From Hondaea fermentalgiana (Eukaryota > Sar > Bigyra > Thraustochytrida > Thraustochytriidae): a stretch of 37,405 nt of DNA. Below are positions 1 to 9,100 of this stretch, piece by piece (the first letter of the stretch is position 1; every line of letters starts with the position of its first letter). The stretch lies in the NCBI GenBank assembly GCA_014084085.1, contig NPFB01000109.1:152102-189506 (forward strand), given 5' to 3'. The position numbers and the translations under genes were made by a program. Under the pieces are notes generated by a model. That model made no database searches. It saw nothing but the letters and a program-made list of their open reading frames with translations, and was not told the DNA's origin.

Positions 1-1
1 G

Positions 2-32
2 TGGGGTGGGTGGGTGGGTGGGTGGGTGGGTG
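2..32. repeat. G-rich tetranucleotide repeat (GGGT)n, potential G-quadruplex
   Basis: The window opens with about seven copies of GGGT. Four or more runs of three guanines separated by single T residues fit the classic intramolecular G-quadruplex pattern on the + strand. It lies about 210 bases upstream of the first ATG. The tract may continue beyond the left edge. Confidence 0.85.
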
Positions 33-242
33 AGCATCTTCGAAAGGGCCGGGCCGGGCCGCGGCCGGGCCAGAGCGAAGCGGCGCACGCTCGCGCAAGA
101 AGTCGGCCCCGCTCCAAAGCAGGTGGGCCGAACGTGGAGCTCAGCGAAAAATCAGCCAGCATTGCACGCAGCCCCATTCAATTCAATCCTATCCTATCCA
201 ACGCAACACAACGCAACATAACGCAAAGATCTTCTGAGCTAA

Positions 243-1646
243 ATGCCGCCGCCCGTTCCCAAGCGCGCAGGATCCAGAAAGCCTCCAGCCGTGCCTTCAC
301 GAGGAAATAGCGTTCTCGAACAAAACGAATCAGTGCCCAGACATCATGCCAAGGAGCAAGCCAATGCGTATGCGGCCAAATGCCAAGTCAAAATCCCTCG
401 AGGCGAGGCGATGCTCATGCCTCCACCTGTCCCTCGACGTTCGCCAATGCGGCGAGTAAGTCCACGCATCCCGCCATCTGTACCCGAAACGGACCAAGCT
501 GCTCCCGATCCTACAGTCAAAGATAATCATACAATCGACCATTCAGCACTACTTTCCAGGCCTTCTATTCGACACGCTCGACGGCCGAGTCGTGCCTCTC
601 GTAGAAGACCCACGCAAATGCTCTCGGAGGTGAAGGCATCGATGGAAGAAGCAGCCTCGCAAAGTCCACTTCGGGAACAACAAGAAGAGCCGCACACCCA
701 GGACAACCCCCTGGCGCTGATCGAAACAAGTACCGTGCATGAAGAACAGAAAGACGCCGGGGCGCACGCGTTTGCCGACTCGGACCTCTTCGAGATGGTC
801 GCTCTGTACGACTTGGTGGTCCCGCTCATGAAGCCATGTGTAGCGTGTGCTACGTTTTCGTTTCGGTCCGAGAACGAGAGCGATCTATCTTTTGACAAGG
901 GTGACATGGTCACGGTTGACGCTGCTGTCGGCGCGGACTGGCTCCGCGGACGATGCGGTCGCCGCATGGGGATTTTCCCGAGAAGCTACATTCAATGGAT
1001 ACAAGGTCAGGACGTACCAGAAGCAGTTCATCCGGGCCCTGATGGCCTGTGGCGAGCACTTGTTCGATTCGACTACGCCAAGCAACAGACAAATGATCTT
1101 CGGCTGGTACGCGGTACTGAAGTCCTCGTTGAACGCCCCATCGATGAGCTTTGGTACCAGGGTCGATACGTTGGCGAGAATGCAGAAGTCGGTATCTTTC
1201 CACAGTCGTACGTCGAGCTCATTGCACCGGGCCAGATCAAGGCCATTGCTTCTCTTGATTACGACAGTCCGCGCTTGAGCTTTAAAGCAGGCGAGGTTAT
1301 TGAGCTTCTTGCCAAAATTTCTCCTGGCACCAAAATGGTCGGACGCGTGTGTGCGCAAGAAGGAGTCTTTCCGGCGAGCCATGTTAAGTACGACAAGCTG
1401 TACGACCACAAACTGCCTATTATGCCCGAAGACTGGCGCGTTAGCTCTAGAAACGTAACAGAGACTGACGAACCACTGGCTTTCACAGCCTCGTCCGAAC
1501 CTCGGTTTTTTCGTCCCGTGTTGGAGGACTTTGAGCAAGACGCTGCTGTATACGAGAATTTGTACGAGAGCAAGCTTCCCATGGCGAGCAAGATTAAGAC
1601 GAGAAAGGGCAACCGAAATCAACCTCAGAACTGTGTCATTGCCTAG
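243..1646 (+). CDS. Triple-SH3 adaptor with N-terminal proline motifs and C-terminal CaaX box
   Basis: 467 residues, ATG start, no intron needed. The N-terminus carries several PxxPx[K/R] ligands for SH3 domains: PPPVPKR (2-8), PPAVPSR (14-20) and PPPVPRR (60-66). A basic Arg/Ser-rich stretch follows at 104-123. Three SH3 domains lie at about 199-253, 270-327 and 332-384; each shows the ALYDY-like opening (ATFSF, VRFDY, ASLDY) and the closing G-[IV]-F-P-x-[SA]-[YH] motif. The protein ends in Cys-Val-Ile-Ala after a basic stretch (KIKTRKGNRNQ), a textbook CaaX prenylation signal; the final Ala suggests farnesylation. It is probably a membrane-anchored scaffold for actin or endocytic proteins that may also bind its own proline motifs. 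SH3 calls are strong; the ligand proteins and the membrane are inferred. I know of no named orthologue with this order. Confidence 0.85.
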   Translation: MPPPVPKRAGSRKPPAVPSRGNSVLEQNESVPRHHAKEQANAYAAKCQVKIPRGEAMLMPPPVPRRSPMRRVSPRIPPSVPETDQAAPDPTVKDNHTIDHSALLSRPSIRHARRPSRASRRRPTQMLSEVKASMEEAASQSPLREQQEEPHTQDNPLALIETSTVHEEQKDAGAHAFADSDLFEMVALYDLVVPLMKPCVACATFSFRSENESDLSFDKGDMVTVDAAVGADWLRGRCGRRMGIFPRSYIQWIQGQDVPEAVHPGPDGLWRALVRFDYAKQQTNDLRLVRGTEVLVERPIDELWYQGRYVGENAEVGIFPQSYVELIAPGQIKAIASLDYDSPRLSFKAGEVIELLAKISPGTKMVGRVCAQEGVFPASHVKYDKLYDHKLPIMPEDWRVSSRNVTETDEPLAFTASSEPRFFRPVLEDFEQDAAVYENLYESKLPMASKIKTRKGNRNQPQNCVIA

Positions 1647-1809
1647 GAAGAGACGGTCTTGCCCTGCGCTGCGGAGATTCTCGTGAGCAATATGCATACA
1701 ATTGCGATATCCTAAAATTGATTGAATCGCAAGAGCAACAACGTAAAATGTCACGTGAACGTGCGCTGTGTAAAGTAAGTAAATGGTAGAGCTTGAAATG
1801 TGAAATTTT

Positions 1810-3051
1810 CTAATAGAGCCTGGGATGGGCTGCGGCAGAAGCGGTACGTAGACGCTGTACGAGGTCAAAAGCATCCGGGACCTCATCAGGAAGCGGCGAC
1901 AGGTAGTCGCGATGACCGTCAGCAGCCCAAAGTTCCGAAAAGCGGATATTAAAAATACGGACGCCCTCTAGCAGGTCAGCAGCATACGTCGTTCGCACAA
2001 AGTGATTTTCCACGGCGCTTGCAACCTGGTTCCGTTTGGTCATAGCTTTCCACATGATAAGGAGGAGATGCTTCAATTTATCCGCCAACGTTGCTCCCTC
2101 GTGAGCAACACGACCAATGGTCAAGGCACAGCGCACCAACGCCTCAATATATTCTTCGTACAGCATCTTGGGCACCTTGTCGTGATACGCATGATAGTCG
2201 ATCGACGCGAGGAAAGCCTCTCCGAGTGATTGCATTGACAGGAGAGCCGAAGCGCCAAGGCCGAAGTCCTTGGCGAGCTCAATGAACGACTGATAGCTTA
2301 GCTCGTCTCTCATGCGGTTGCCCGTACCTGCGATCGTTCGAAAGGATCCCGTGGGAGACTTTGGGCAGGACTTTCCATTTCCGCTGCTTTGATCGACCTC
2401 ACGTTCGGCTGCTGATGCGTAAAAGTGGAAGATGGGTCGAAGCGCAGACTCGAAGCGCATGAGCAGCTTGCGAACTTCTGCGTCCTGGAGCACGAATGCG
2501 ATCCGTAGAGGATCTCTATGTTGTGCTCGCCACAACCTGGATTGCACAAAGAGTCTTAGCGCCGTCTCAGCACTCGAAGCGTCGGGGAACAGGCGAAGGG
2601 CAATCTTGAGGACAACATTTAGAAAAGCTTGAAACGTCATTCTTCGAGACCCGTGCATCTTTGTTGATTGCGCCGCGGTCTGCTTGGATGATCCGCTACG
2701 TTTGCCCACCTCTGCAGAGATGAGTACGTTAATATCGGCGACGCGGAGCAAGCTTGCCTCGGAGCCCGCCGCTGGCTCATTTCCGGCGTCGTTCAGGATG
2801 CCGCAATCGCGAGCAAACTTGGTAAATTCGTAGGCACGAAGACGATTAGGCTGCAGGGCGTCGCCATGAATTGCGTAATGAGTGAACGTGTTCCAAAGCT
2901 GGAGGTGCGCCTTGTCCCAGTCAAAATGAAGATCTTGCTTCGATGCGAGCGACTTGCAGTCCTCCATGCCGCCTTCTTGAGGTAGCTGTATCTGCATGCT
3001 TTTAAGCTGCTCGCGCTTGCGCTCGTTCGCAGCCGGCTCTGACGCCAGCAT
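1810..3051 (-). CDS. p25-alpha/EF-hand-like two-lobed protein
   Basis: 413 residues from the ATG at 3051. The frame is open upstream to 3246, but that 65-residue extension is Arg/Ala-rich and unlike the rest, so the inner ATG is preferred. Two similar lobes are visible. Lobe 1 (about 48-175) reads like the TPPP/p25-alpha fold: F-x-x-Y-A-I-H-G-D, then F-x-K-F-A-R-D-C-G-I, a V-A-D-I-x-x-L-I segment and an M-T-F-Q-A-F-L helix. Lobe 2 (about 195-340) repeats the plan with L-S-Y-Q-S-F-I-E-L-A-K-D-F-G-L and an E-Y-I-E-A-L helix. No canonical calcium-binding EF loop (DxDxDG) is present, so calcium binding is doubtful. Proteins of this type often accompany microtubules or cilia in protists. The gene converges on the SH3 gene with 163 bases between the stops. 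Family call is moderate. Confidence 0.65.
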   Translation of the reverse strand: MLASEPAANERKREQLKSMQIQLPQEGGMEDCKSLASKQDLHFDWDKAHLQLWNTFTHYAIHGDALQPNRLRAYEFTKFARDCGILNDAGNEPAAGSEASLLRVADINVLISAEVGKRSGSSKQTAAQSTKMHGSRRMTFQAFLNVVLKIALRLFPDASSAETALRLFVQSRLWRAQHRDPLRIAFVLQDAEVRKLLMRFESALRPIFHFYASAAEREVDQSSGNGKSCPKSPTGSFRTIAGTGNRMRDELSYQSFIELAKDFGLGASALLSMQSLGEAFLASIDYHAYHDKVPKMLYEEYIEALVRCALTIGRVAHEGATLADKLKHLLLIMWKAMTKRNQVASAVENHFVRTTYAADLLEGVRIFNIRFSELWAADGHRDYLSPLPDEVPDAFDLVQRLRTASAAAHPRLY

Positions 3052-3282
3052 CTTCTCCTCGAGTCTGACAGCGAGTCGGGCGTCCAGAGTCGCTGTCCTG
3101 CGAGGCGGGGCGCGGAATCGGGTCTGGGCGAGGGAAAAAGCGCACGCGTGCGCGCGCGAGCAAACATGGACGAGCTTCGGCCGGAGCCCATCTCCGCCTT
3201 CTCGCCATTCAAGAAGTCTGGTTTTCGCGCGGAATCCACTTTTCAATGCGACTCAAGTTAGGTAGTAGGGGGCTTTACCCTG

Positions 3283-4041
3283 ATGGAAAGCTTCGGATCA
3301 ATTTTTGTGGACAGCTCCAGCTCCTTCCTTTCCCTACTTTGCCACATGCAGCGCATGCAAATGCCCTGTCCGCGGCAGCCGCAAGCGCAGCCTCAGCCAG
3401 GTCCTCGACCACGCCAGCGCACCAGGCCAAAGAGACACCACAAAGGGCCCGAAATCGTCAACCTCACCGTGGACTCTGATAACGACCAACAAGACGGGCC
3501 TCCTCCCATAAAGCTCCGCAAGGCCAGCCTCGAAACCGGGCCTGGCCTCAAAGCCAGCCTCAAAACCGGGCCTGGCCTCAAAGCCGAGCCACACGCCGAC
3601 CAACCCGACAGAGGATTCATCCAACAACAACAAAGAATCATTTCATTTTTTACTCTTTCTTTTTTTTCTTTTTTTCCCGCGCCGCCGCGGCCGACTGCGT
3701 TCCTGCTTGCAATCCTCTTTCTTTTCATCCGCCTCCTCTCCCTCCTTTATGCTCACCAACGAGCACCCGTTCACCTTGCGCCCCTTTCGCTCCATCAAAA
3801 GTTCAACGATCAGCCACAGCTTCATGCGACGCTCCATTTGCACTTGCCAGGTTGCTCCTTAAGCTACTCTGCCGTAAAATGCTTCGAGGACAGCGTCATC
3901 CTTTGTCCTTTATTTCCTTTCCTGTTCCTTTCAGCCAATCAATCAATCAATCAATCAAGCATGCATGCATGCATCCATCAATCGATCGTATATCGCGTTC
4001 CATTTAGCTTTTCCTTCATCTGTTCCTCGTTCATCCATTGA
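3283..4041 (+). CDS. Doubtful ORF; first half resembles a SUMO-linked protein
   Basis: 252 residues, ATG start, no family recognised. The first ~110 residues look protein-like: a Pro/Gln/Arg-rich basic segment, then EIVNLTVDSDND, which fits a SUMO-interacting motif (hydrophobic core followed by acidic and serine residues), then a ten-residue repeat (K-A-S-L-[EK]-T-G-P-G-L) and LKAE, which fits the psi-K-x-E sumoylation consensus. The second half is translated from T-rich, repeat-rich DNA (phenylalanine/serine/leucine runs) and is probably not coding. It may be a first exon whose partner I could not find, or chance. It lies between the start of the p25-alpha-like gene and the end of the kinase-like gene. 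Confidence 0.2.
   Translation: MESFGSIFVDSSSSFLSLLCHMQRMQMPCPRQPQAQPQPGPRPRQRTRPKRHHKGPEIVNLTVDSDNDQQDGPPPIKLRKASLETGPGLKASLKTGPGLKAEPHADQPDRGFIQQQQRIISFFTLSFFSFFPAPPRPTAFLLAILFLFIRLLSLLYAHQRAPVHLAPLSLHQKFNDQPQLHATLHLHLPGCSLSYSAVKCFEDSVILCPLFPFLFLSANQSINQSSMHACIHQSIVYRVPFSFSFICSSFIH
3523..3582 (+). repeat. Two tandem 30-base units
   Basis: Two adjacent 30-base copies (3523-3552 and 3553-3582) differ at one base (GAAACC versus AAAACC). The period is a multiple of three, so the repeat adds ten residues per copy in the doubtful + strand ORF. Confidence 0.85.
3935..3987. repeat. Compound tetranucleotide microsatellite (CAAT)n-(GCAT)n
   Basis: Five CAAT/ATCA units run into three GCAT units and then ATCAATCGATCG. 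It sits just downstream of the kinase-like gene's stop codon. Confidence 0.85.
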
Positions 4042-4873
4042 TCTCAGCAGAACTTTGCTTGGCAGAACCTTGCTTGGCGGAAGAATTCTTCTCCCGCGAT
4101 GACGTCGCAAGCTCGGCGGCTTCGAAGGTGGCGTCAAAGTCCATGTCAAAGAGCTCCACGTCGCGTTCCGCATCGCTGGGGCCACCGCAAAATGCACTGC
4201 CGAGATCAATCAGACTGACCCCGCCGTCCTCGCGAATCGTAACGTTGCGTAAACCCATGTCGCCGTGGATAATGCCAGCCTCGTGCAGAGACCTCAGCGC
4301 CGCGTGGACGCGCTTCTTGACAGCAACGAGCCCCTCTGCCCTCGTAATGCGCATACCCTCCTGGGGACTCAGAGCATGCCCTGCGTTCTGCGTCACCAGC
4401 ACCGCCTGCTTGCCTGCGCCCATGTCAAACTCCCCCACGTGCACCACGGTGGGAACCACTCTTCCTTGCAGCCCAAGCGCCGGGCCCTCGTAAGTGGCTA
4501 CCTCATTCTTAAAGTGGTGCATTGCGCACTGGTGCGAGTGCGCATCACGCGCGTTAGCCTCATCCACCGCAATACACTTTGCAAAGCAGTCCGAGATCTC
4601 TTCGCCGGTTTCCAGGTCCGTCACCGTCGTCCGCTTGTAGCCGACACCTTGCTCGAAGAGTACATGCACGACCAACGACACATCTGAAAAGTCGAACGCC
4701 AAAGCGACCCCGTCAACGACGCCTTGCACCTTCCCTCCCTTCGCTTCCCCCCTATTTCTATTGCCTTTGCCATTGCTTTGGCGTTTGCCTCCGCCTCTGC
4801 TGTTGCCGTCGCCGTTGCCTCTGCTGTTGACGCGCCATGAAGCAGAGCTTGTGCCGATGGGATGGCCCCTCAA
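4031..4873 (-). CDS. Protein kinase-like domain, Crinkler/fungal-type, C-terminal exon
   Basis: 280 codons ending at the TGA at 4031. The first codon shown is TTG and an in-frame stop lies just upstream, so the true start or a splice acceptor is not resolved. After a Gly/Asn/Arg-rich linker (17-48) comes a compact kinase fold: a nucleotide-loop-like G-V-G-Y (76-79), the beta-3 lysine in F-A-K-C-I (K99), a helix-C glutamate (E124), the catalytic loop H-G-D-M-G-L-R-N (203-210, Asp205 and Asn210) and D-L-G (223-225) in place of DFG. HGD instead of HRD is usual for Bud32, RIO and the kinase domains attached to Crinkler or fungal-type kinases. Key residues are all present, so activity is plausible. 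The tail contains a short repeat (S-A-K-Q-[GS]-S). The upstream fragments support the Crinkler-like assignment. Confidence 0.55.
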   Translation of the reverse strand: MRGHPIGTSSASWRVNSRGNGDGNSRGGGKRQSNGKGNRNRGEAKGGKVQGVVDGVALAFDFSDVSLVVHVLFEQGVGYKRTTVTDLETGEEISDCFAKCIAVDEANARDAHSHQCAMHHFKNEVATYEGPALGLQGRVVPTVVHVGEFDMGAGKQAVLVTQNAGHALSPQEGMRITRAEGLVAVKKRVHAALRSLHEAGIIHGDMGLRNVTIREDGGVSLIDLGSAFCGGPSDAERDVELFDMDFDATFEAAELATSSREKNSSAKQGSAKQSSAEING

Positions 4874-5671
4874 GCCAACTGTCCCGTTCGCACGGGCGCA
4901 GCGCTTTCTTCAGATCCACGTCGTCTTCTCGTCCCATCACGCAATCTCTCATGGCAAGCCAAACGAACAAAGTGCTTGCCTGGATCAAGGACGCTGAAGG
5001 GGTTTCCGCATCCACCTCGCTCACAGCGGTGCCCCACAATTCGTTGCCAGCTGCGCATACCTCTGCGCTCTCCGGCCTGCGCGCGTGAAAGGCGAGAACC
5101 TATCAGAGCAATGCAGGACCATGGAACCGGACGACTCATCCACCTCAAGCTTGAGAAAGAATGTAGATTTCCAGTTCGAAAGAATCCCATAACGGCATTC
5201 GGGCGACACCATGTAGCAGCAAATCTGCGCAACGGGGTCACCGACCATCTCGATGGAAGTTTTGAAATGCTCCACGGTAACTTCGATTGCTTTGTCAATA
5301 TCTCCTTGTCTTCTTTCTTCCAGCGCTCTGCATTGCGCATGTTGTTGTTATCGGCCATGATCTTGGCTTTGTGACAAAAGCCAGCTCTTGTCCCGACGCG
5401 AAAACGACCTGAAAATTTTGCGCCTGCGTAATGGCGCCCATGATCTTTAATACGCGCCAGGCTCGTTGCAGCGGCGCGGCACGTCCCAGCCGTCAAAGGA
5501 GATGACAAAGGTGCCTTGGAAATCTTTCCCAACGTCCTCTTCTTCGAGCAGACTGAGGTATGTCTGCGCGTTTGCTCGTTTGCTTGCAGAACGTCGTCGA
5601 GCGTGATCCCTCACCACAAAGCAAGCGGGGTCCGCGTATTTCAGCCCTAGCAGACCGCTACTGCCATACAC
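4874..5671 (-). pseudogene. Upstream part of the kinase-like gene in several reading frames
   Basis: Protein-like segments on the - strand follow one another but change frame. The best, between about 5021 and 5340, includes A-L-E-E-R-R-Q-G-D-I-D-K-A-I-E-V and then Y-M-V-S-P-E-C-R-Y-G-I-L-S-N-W-K-S-T-F-F-L-K, which matches the block seen upstream of the kinase fold in Crinkler-type and fungal-type kinases (a tyrosine-Met segment, RYG[IV]L, then FLK). A TAA stop precedes it directly, at about 5351-5353. The next piece (about 4870-5039) holds S-L-I-Q-A-S-T-L-F-V-W-L-A-M-R-D. An earlier piece (5447-5671) contains F-V-I-S-F-D-G-W-D-V-P. Either several short introns interrupt the gene (one candidate donor is AG|GTATGC near 5062) or it is decaying through frameshifts. 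I cannot choose without RNA data. Confidence 0.4.
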
Positions 5672-5840
5672 ACCGTGTGAGACACCTGGTATGAGTCCTG
5701 GTGCGCCTGGGCCTTAGCGCATGTCTAGGCGTAATTGGAGGTAGATAATTTATTCCAAAAAAAAACTTTTTTGTATTTCAACGGCTCGTTGGCATTTTTC
5801 ACATCATACTCGCGTGTAAGTATTGCGACGAGCCGCGTGC

Positions 5841-5895
5841 CTGTCGCCCTGCCTACTTGCCTTTCTGCCTGCTTGCCTTGCCCACTAGTTTACTT
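5841..5895 (+). repeat. CTTGC/GCCT-rich low-complexity tract in the channel gene upstream region
   Basis: Imperfect copies of CTTGCCT and GCCTGCTTGC occur here, about 300 bases before the channel ATG. The whole 5672-6183 interval holds no other convincing gene; it is presumably promoter and 5' UTR. Similar TTGC tracts precede two other genes in the window. Confidence 0.6.
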
Positions 5896-6183
5896 GCCTG
5901 CTCCGAACACGAACGCACCACCAGACAAATTTGGTCGAATGCGGGGCGAACGAACCCGTTTATCGTTCGCTTTGCTTTGCACCACGCCATTTCATAACAA
6001 ACCAGCAGCAGAGAGCGCGCGTGCGCCGTCGCGCGTGTGCGCCGTGGCGCTGCGGCAAGAGCGCGCATCAGCAGCTAGCAGGCAAGGACGCCGCAGGCTG
6101 GCGCTGGTAGCTACACGTGCTGCTTCGCTGCGCCCACGTTCAAAGCGTCCGGGGCGCGATAAGCCTGCGAGAACACAAGTCAA

Positions 6184-9100
6184 ATGCTCCGAAAACGAAG
6201 CTCGCGGTCCTCAAAGGTCGACCCCGCGTTACAGTATGGGGAGGATGGCAAGGAGGTCGCCACTGAGAACGAGGACGTCTTGAAGGTGATGACCTCGACG
6301 TCTCATGACCAGCTACGCAAATTCCAGGACGAGCTTCGTGAATCGTCGGCAAGCTCGAGCACTTTTCGCGAGAGACTCGAGTATGCCCTCGCGACCTCTC
6401 GGAGTGGCATGCTGCTCGACGCGGCCAACGCGATCCTTACAATCACCGCTTGCGCGCTCTACGTGGCAGAAACATATGTGTGGAGTAGGCAGGATTGCAC
6501 CTTGTCAAATTCCAACGAAAGGAATGGAACCTTGAGAAATTTCGTCACGGCTGACTTATGCCTCAGCATTGTCTTTGCTATCGACTTTGCATTGCACTTT
6601 TTTGTGGCGCACAAGCGCCTCGTTTTCATTGTGAGCGCGCAAGGTATCATCGAACTCGCCACAACGTTACCAGGATTCCTCTGCGAGTACATGCTGCTGA
6701 ACGACATGTACACAGTGTGCGATCTTCGAAAAGAGGTTTCGCCCTTGACAGTTGTGTGCTTGCTCCGAGTGCTCCGGGTCTTTCGCTTAGTGCGAACAAG
6801 CCGACTCTTGGCCTTTGTAGAGTCCGAAATTCTGAGACAGGTGTACACAATGACGCTCTCAGTTCTCTATCTGATTTTCTTTGCATCTGGGGTTTTGCAT
6901 CTCGTGGAGAACACAGAGGCCTTATGGCAAAACGGCGCAGAAATGACTCACAAATCGTTCTTTGACATCAACTACCTCATTGTCACGACAATTACAACCG
7001 TAGGGTACGGCGACGTTGTGCCTGAGACGATGCTGGGGCGCGCCGTCATTATGGGAATGATGTGCACTACGGTTATTCTCGTCCCTAAGCAGACAAACAA
7101 GCTCGTGGCGCTCATGGCGATGACGTCTGTCTACGCGCGACAGTCCTACAACCGCAAGGGGCAGACGTCTCATATCGTAGTTTCGGGCGACGTGCATGGT
7201 CGGGCTATTCTCGACTTCTTTCGCGAATTTTTTCACCCCGATCATGGAAACACGAACCAGGGCGCAGTCATCATTGGGGAGGGCCTTCCTTCGCCCGAGA
7301 TCCGCTCTTTGCTCAGCGACCCAAGATTTGCGTATATGATCACCTACCTCGATGGTACCGTCATGCTCGACCGCGACCTTTCGCGGGCCGCCCTGGAAGA
7401 CGCTGAAGGCATTTTTCTGCTCACCAACAAGCATTCTCGAATGCCACAGCACGATGACGCGAGCTGTATTTTGCGCGCGCTTTCCGTCCACCGATACCTG
7501 CAGAAGCGATGCGGCTCACATGAGCCGGCGGGCGAAGCGAGTCTGTCAAAGGAGAGCAGCGTTCCAAGTCTCCCAGGACCAATGCTTCGTCGACGAACGA
7601 AGAAACCGACACTCTGCATTCAGCTTTTGCAGTCTGAGAGCAGGAGACTCTTCGAGTCCTCGCGACGGCAGATAGGACACCATGATCTGTGCCATACCCA
7701 GCTCGTCTGTATTGATGAGATCAAAAACAATATCATGGCAAAAAGCTGTCTTGTGCCCGGGTTGACGACAATGATCAACAATCTCGTAGCCTCAAGCGAG
7801 GAACCTACGCTTTCGAGCAACGAAGCACCCTGGCTTCATGAATATGCCGAAGGCGTCGGCTATGAAATGTACCGTATTGAGCTCTCCGAATACCTACAGG
7901 GACTGCCCTTTTCATCCATGGCAGAAGAAGTCTATCTCGCGACAGGAGTGCTGGTGTTTGCACTGGAGCTTGCGCATGTACGAGCTGGCTCATATGTGGC
8001 GTTGAACCCAGGTCGCTTCGTCATTCCACATGCTGTGCCCGAGCTTGCCATCTTTGCGATTGTTCTTGCCGGAGATCTGGACGAGGCGCTGGTCATAAGC
8101 ACCTCAGATAAGGTCACGGAAGAAATCCGTGATAAGGTCTTTCAAAACATCACACTCAGCACCGCCGACCAAGAAGGTTTTCTTCCCCCGCAGCCAAAGA
8201 ATGATCGTACGAGAATGAGCATGAGCGCGCATCTCCCGAGACTCTTTGCTGGATTCTCTCGAGGAAGCTCGACCAGCCTTATTGGAAGCGAAATGAGTCA
8301 AAATGGGGGCAGCGGCAGACATCTCAACGTATCGCAGCGTCTGCTGAAAATCGACAACGATGAGGACACGGCGCCAACGTTGAGCCGGCGGCAATTTTCT
8401 TCCCAGATGCTTGGCCAAGCGCGGCACAGCATGAGCTTTCGAGCGAGAGATGGTCTTCATCGCGAATTTTATGCCGCCGAAGAGCCGTCAACGCTGGAGG
8501 AGCGTCAGCTTTCGTCGTGCGGACCGGACTTCAATAAGCACATTGTCGTATTTGGAGAAGTTTCGCAGCTGTACAACTTTGTCTTGCCCCTTCGGCGAAA
8601 AAAGCTCGGTGAGATTGTTCCGATTGTTGTCGTACATACTCGTCTTCCTAGCGAGCAAGAGTGGCAGGCAATTGCACGATTTGATGAGCTTTACTTTATG
8701 CAAGGATCGTCGCTGGACGTGCATGACTTGCGCCGCGTGAGTATTCGGCATGCCTCTCGCGCTGTACTCTTTGCCAAGGTTAACGAACTTGGTCAAATGC
8801 CGAGCGAAGCTCTCGTCGATGCAGACTCTGTGTTTGCATATTCAATCATTGCCAAAGACTGCCCAGATGTGCAAATTAACGTCGAGTTGGCCGTACAGAC
8901 AAACATTTCGTACTTGGCAGATGAAGACAAGCTCCGGTCCTGCGGTATCAAGGCTTCGGATCGGTACATGTACGTCCCGCCTTTTGCCGCCGGCCAAATT
9001 TACACGTCATCTGTCCTCGATACGCTCTCGGGGCAATCCTACTACAACCACAAGCTCATTGACATTTTGCATCAGCTTGTCATTGGCCAAAGTCCGGAGT

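Noticed and set aside
885..1886. 333-codon open frame on the - strand opposite the SH3 gene
   Set aside because: It mirrors the SH3 coding region in another frame, and the + strand product has three clear SH3 domains.
5735..6283. 182-codon + strand frame overlapping the start of the channel gene
   Set aside because: Arg/Ala/Ser/Pro-rich translation of upstream repeats, and it overlaps the well-supported channel start in another frame.
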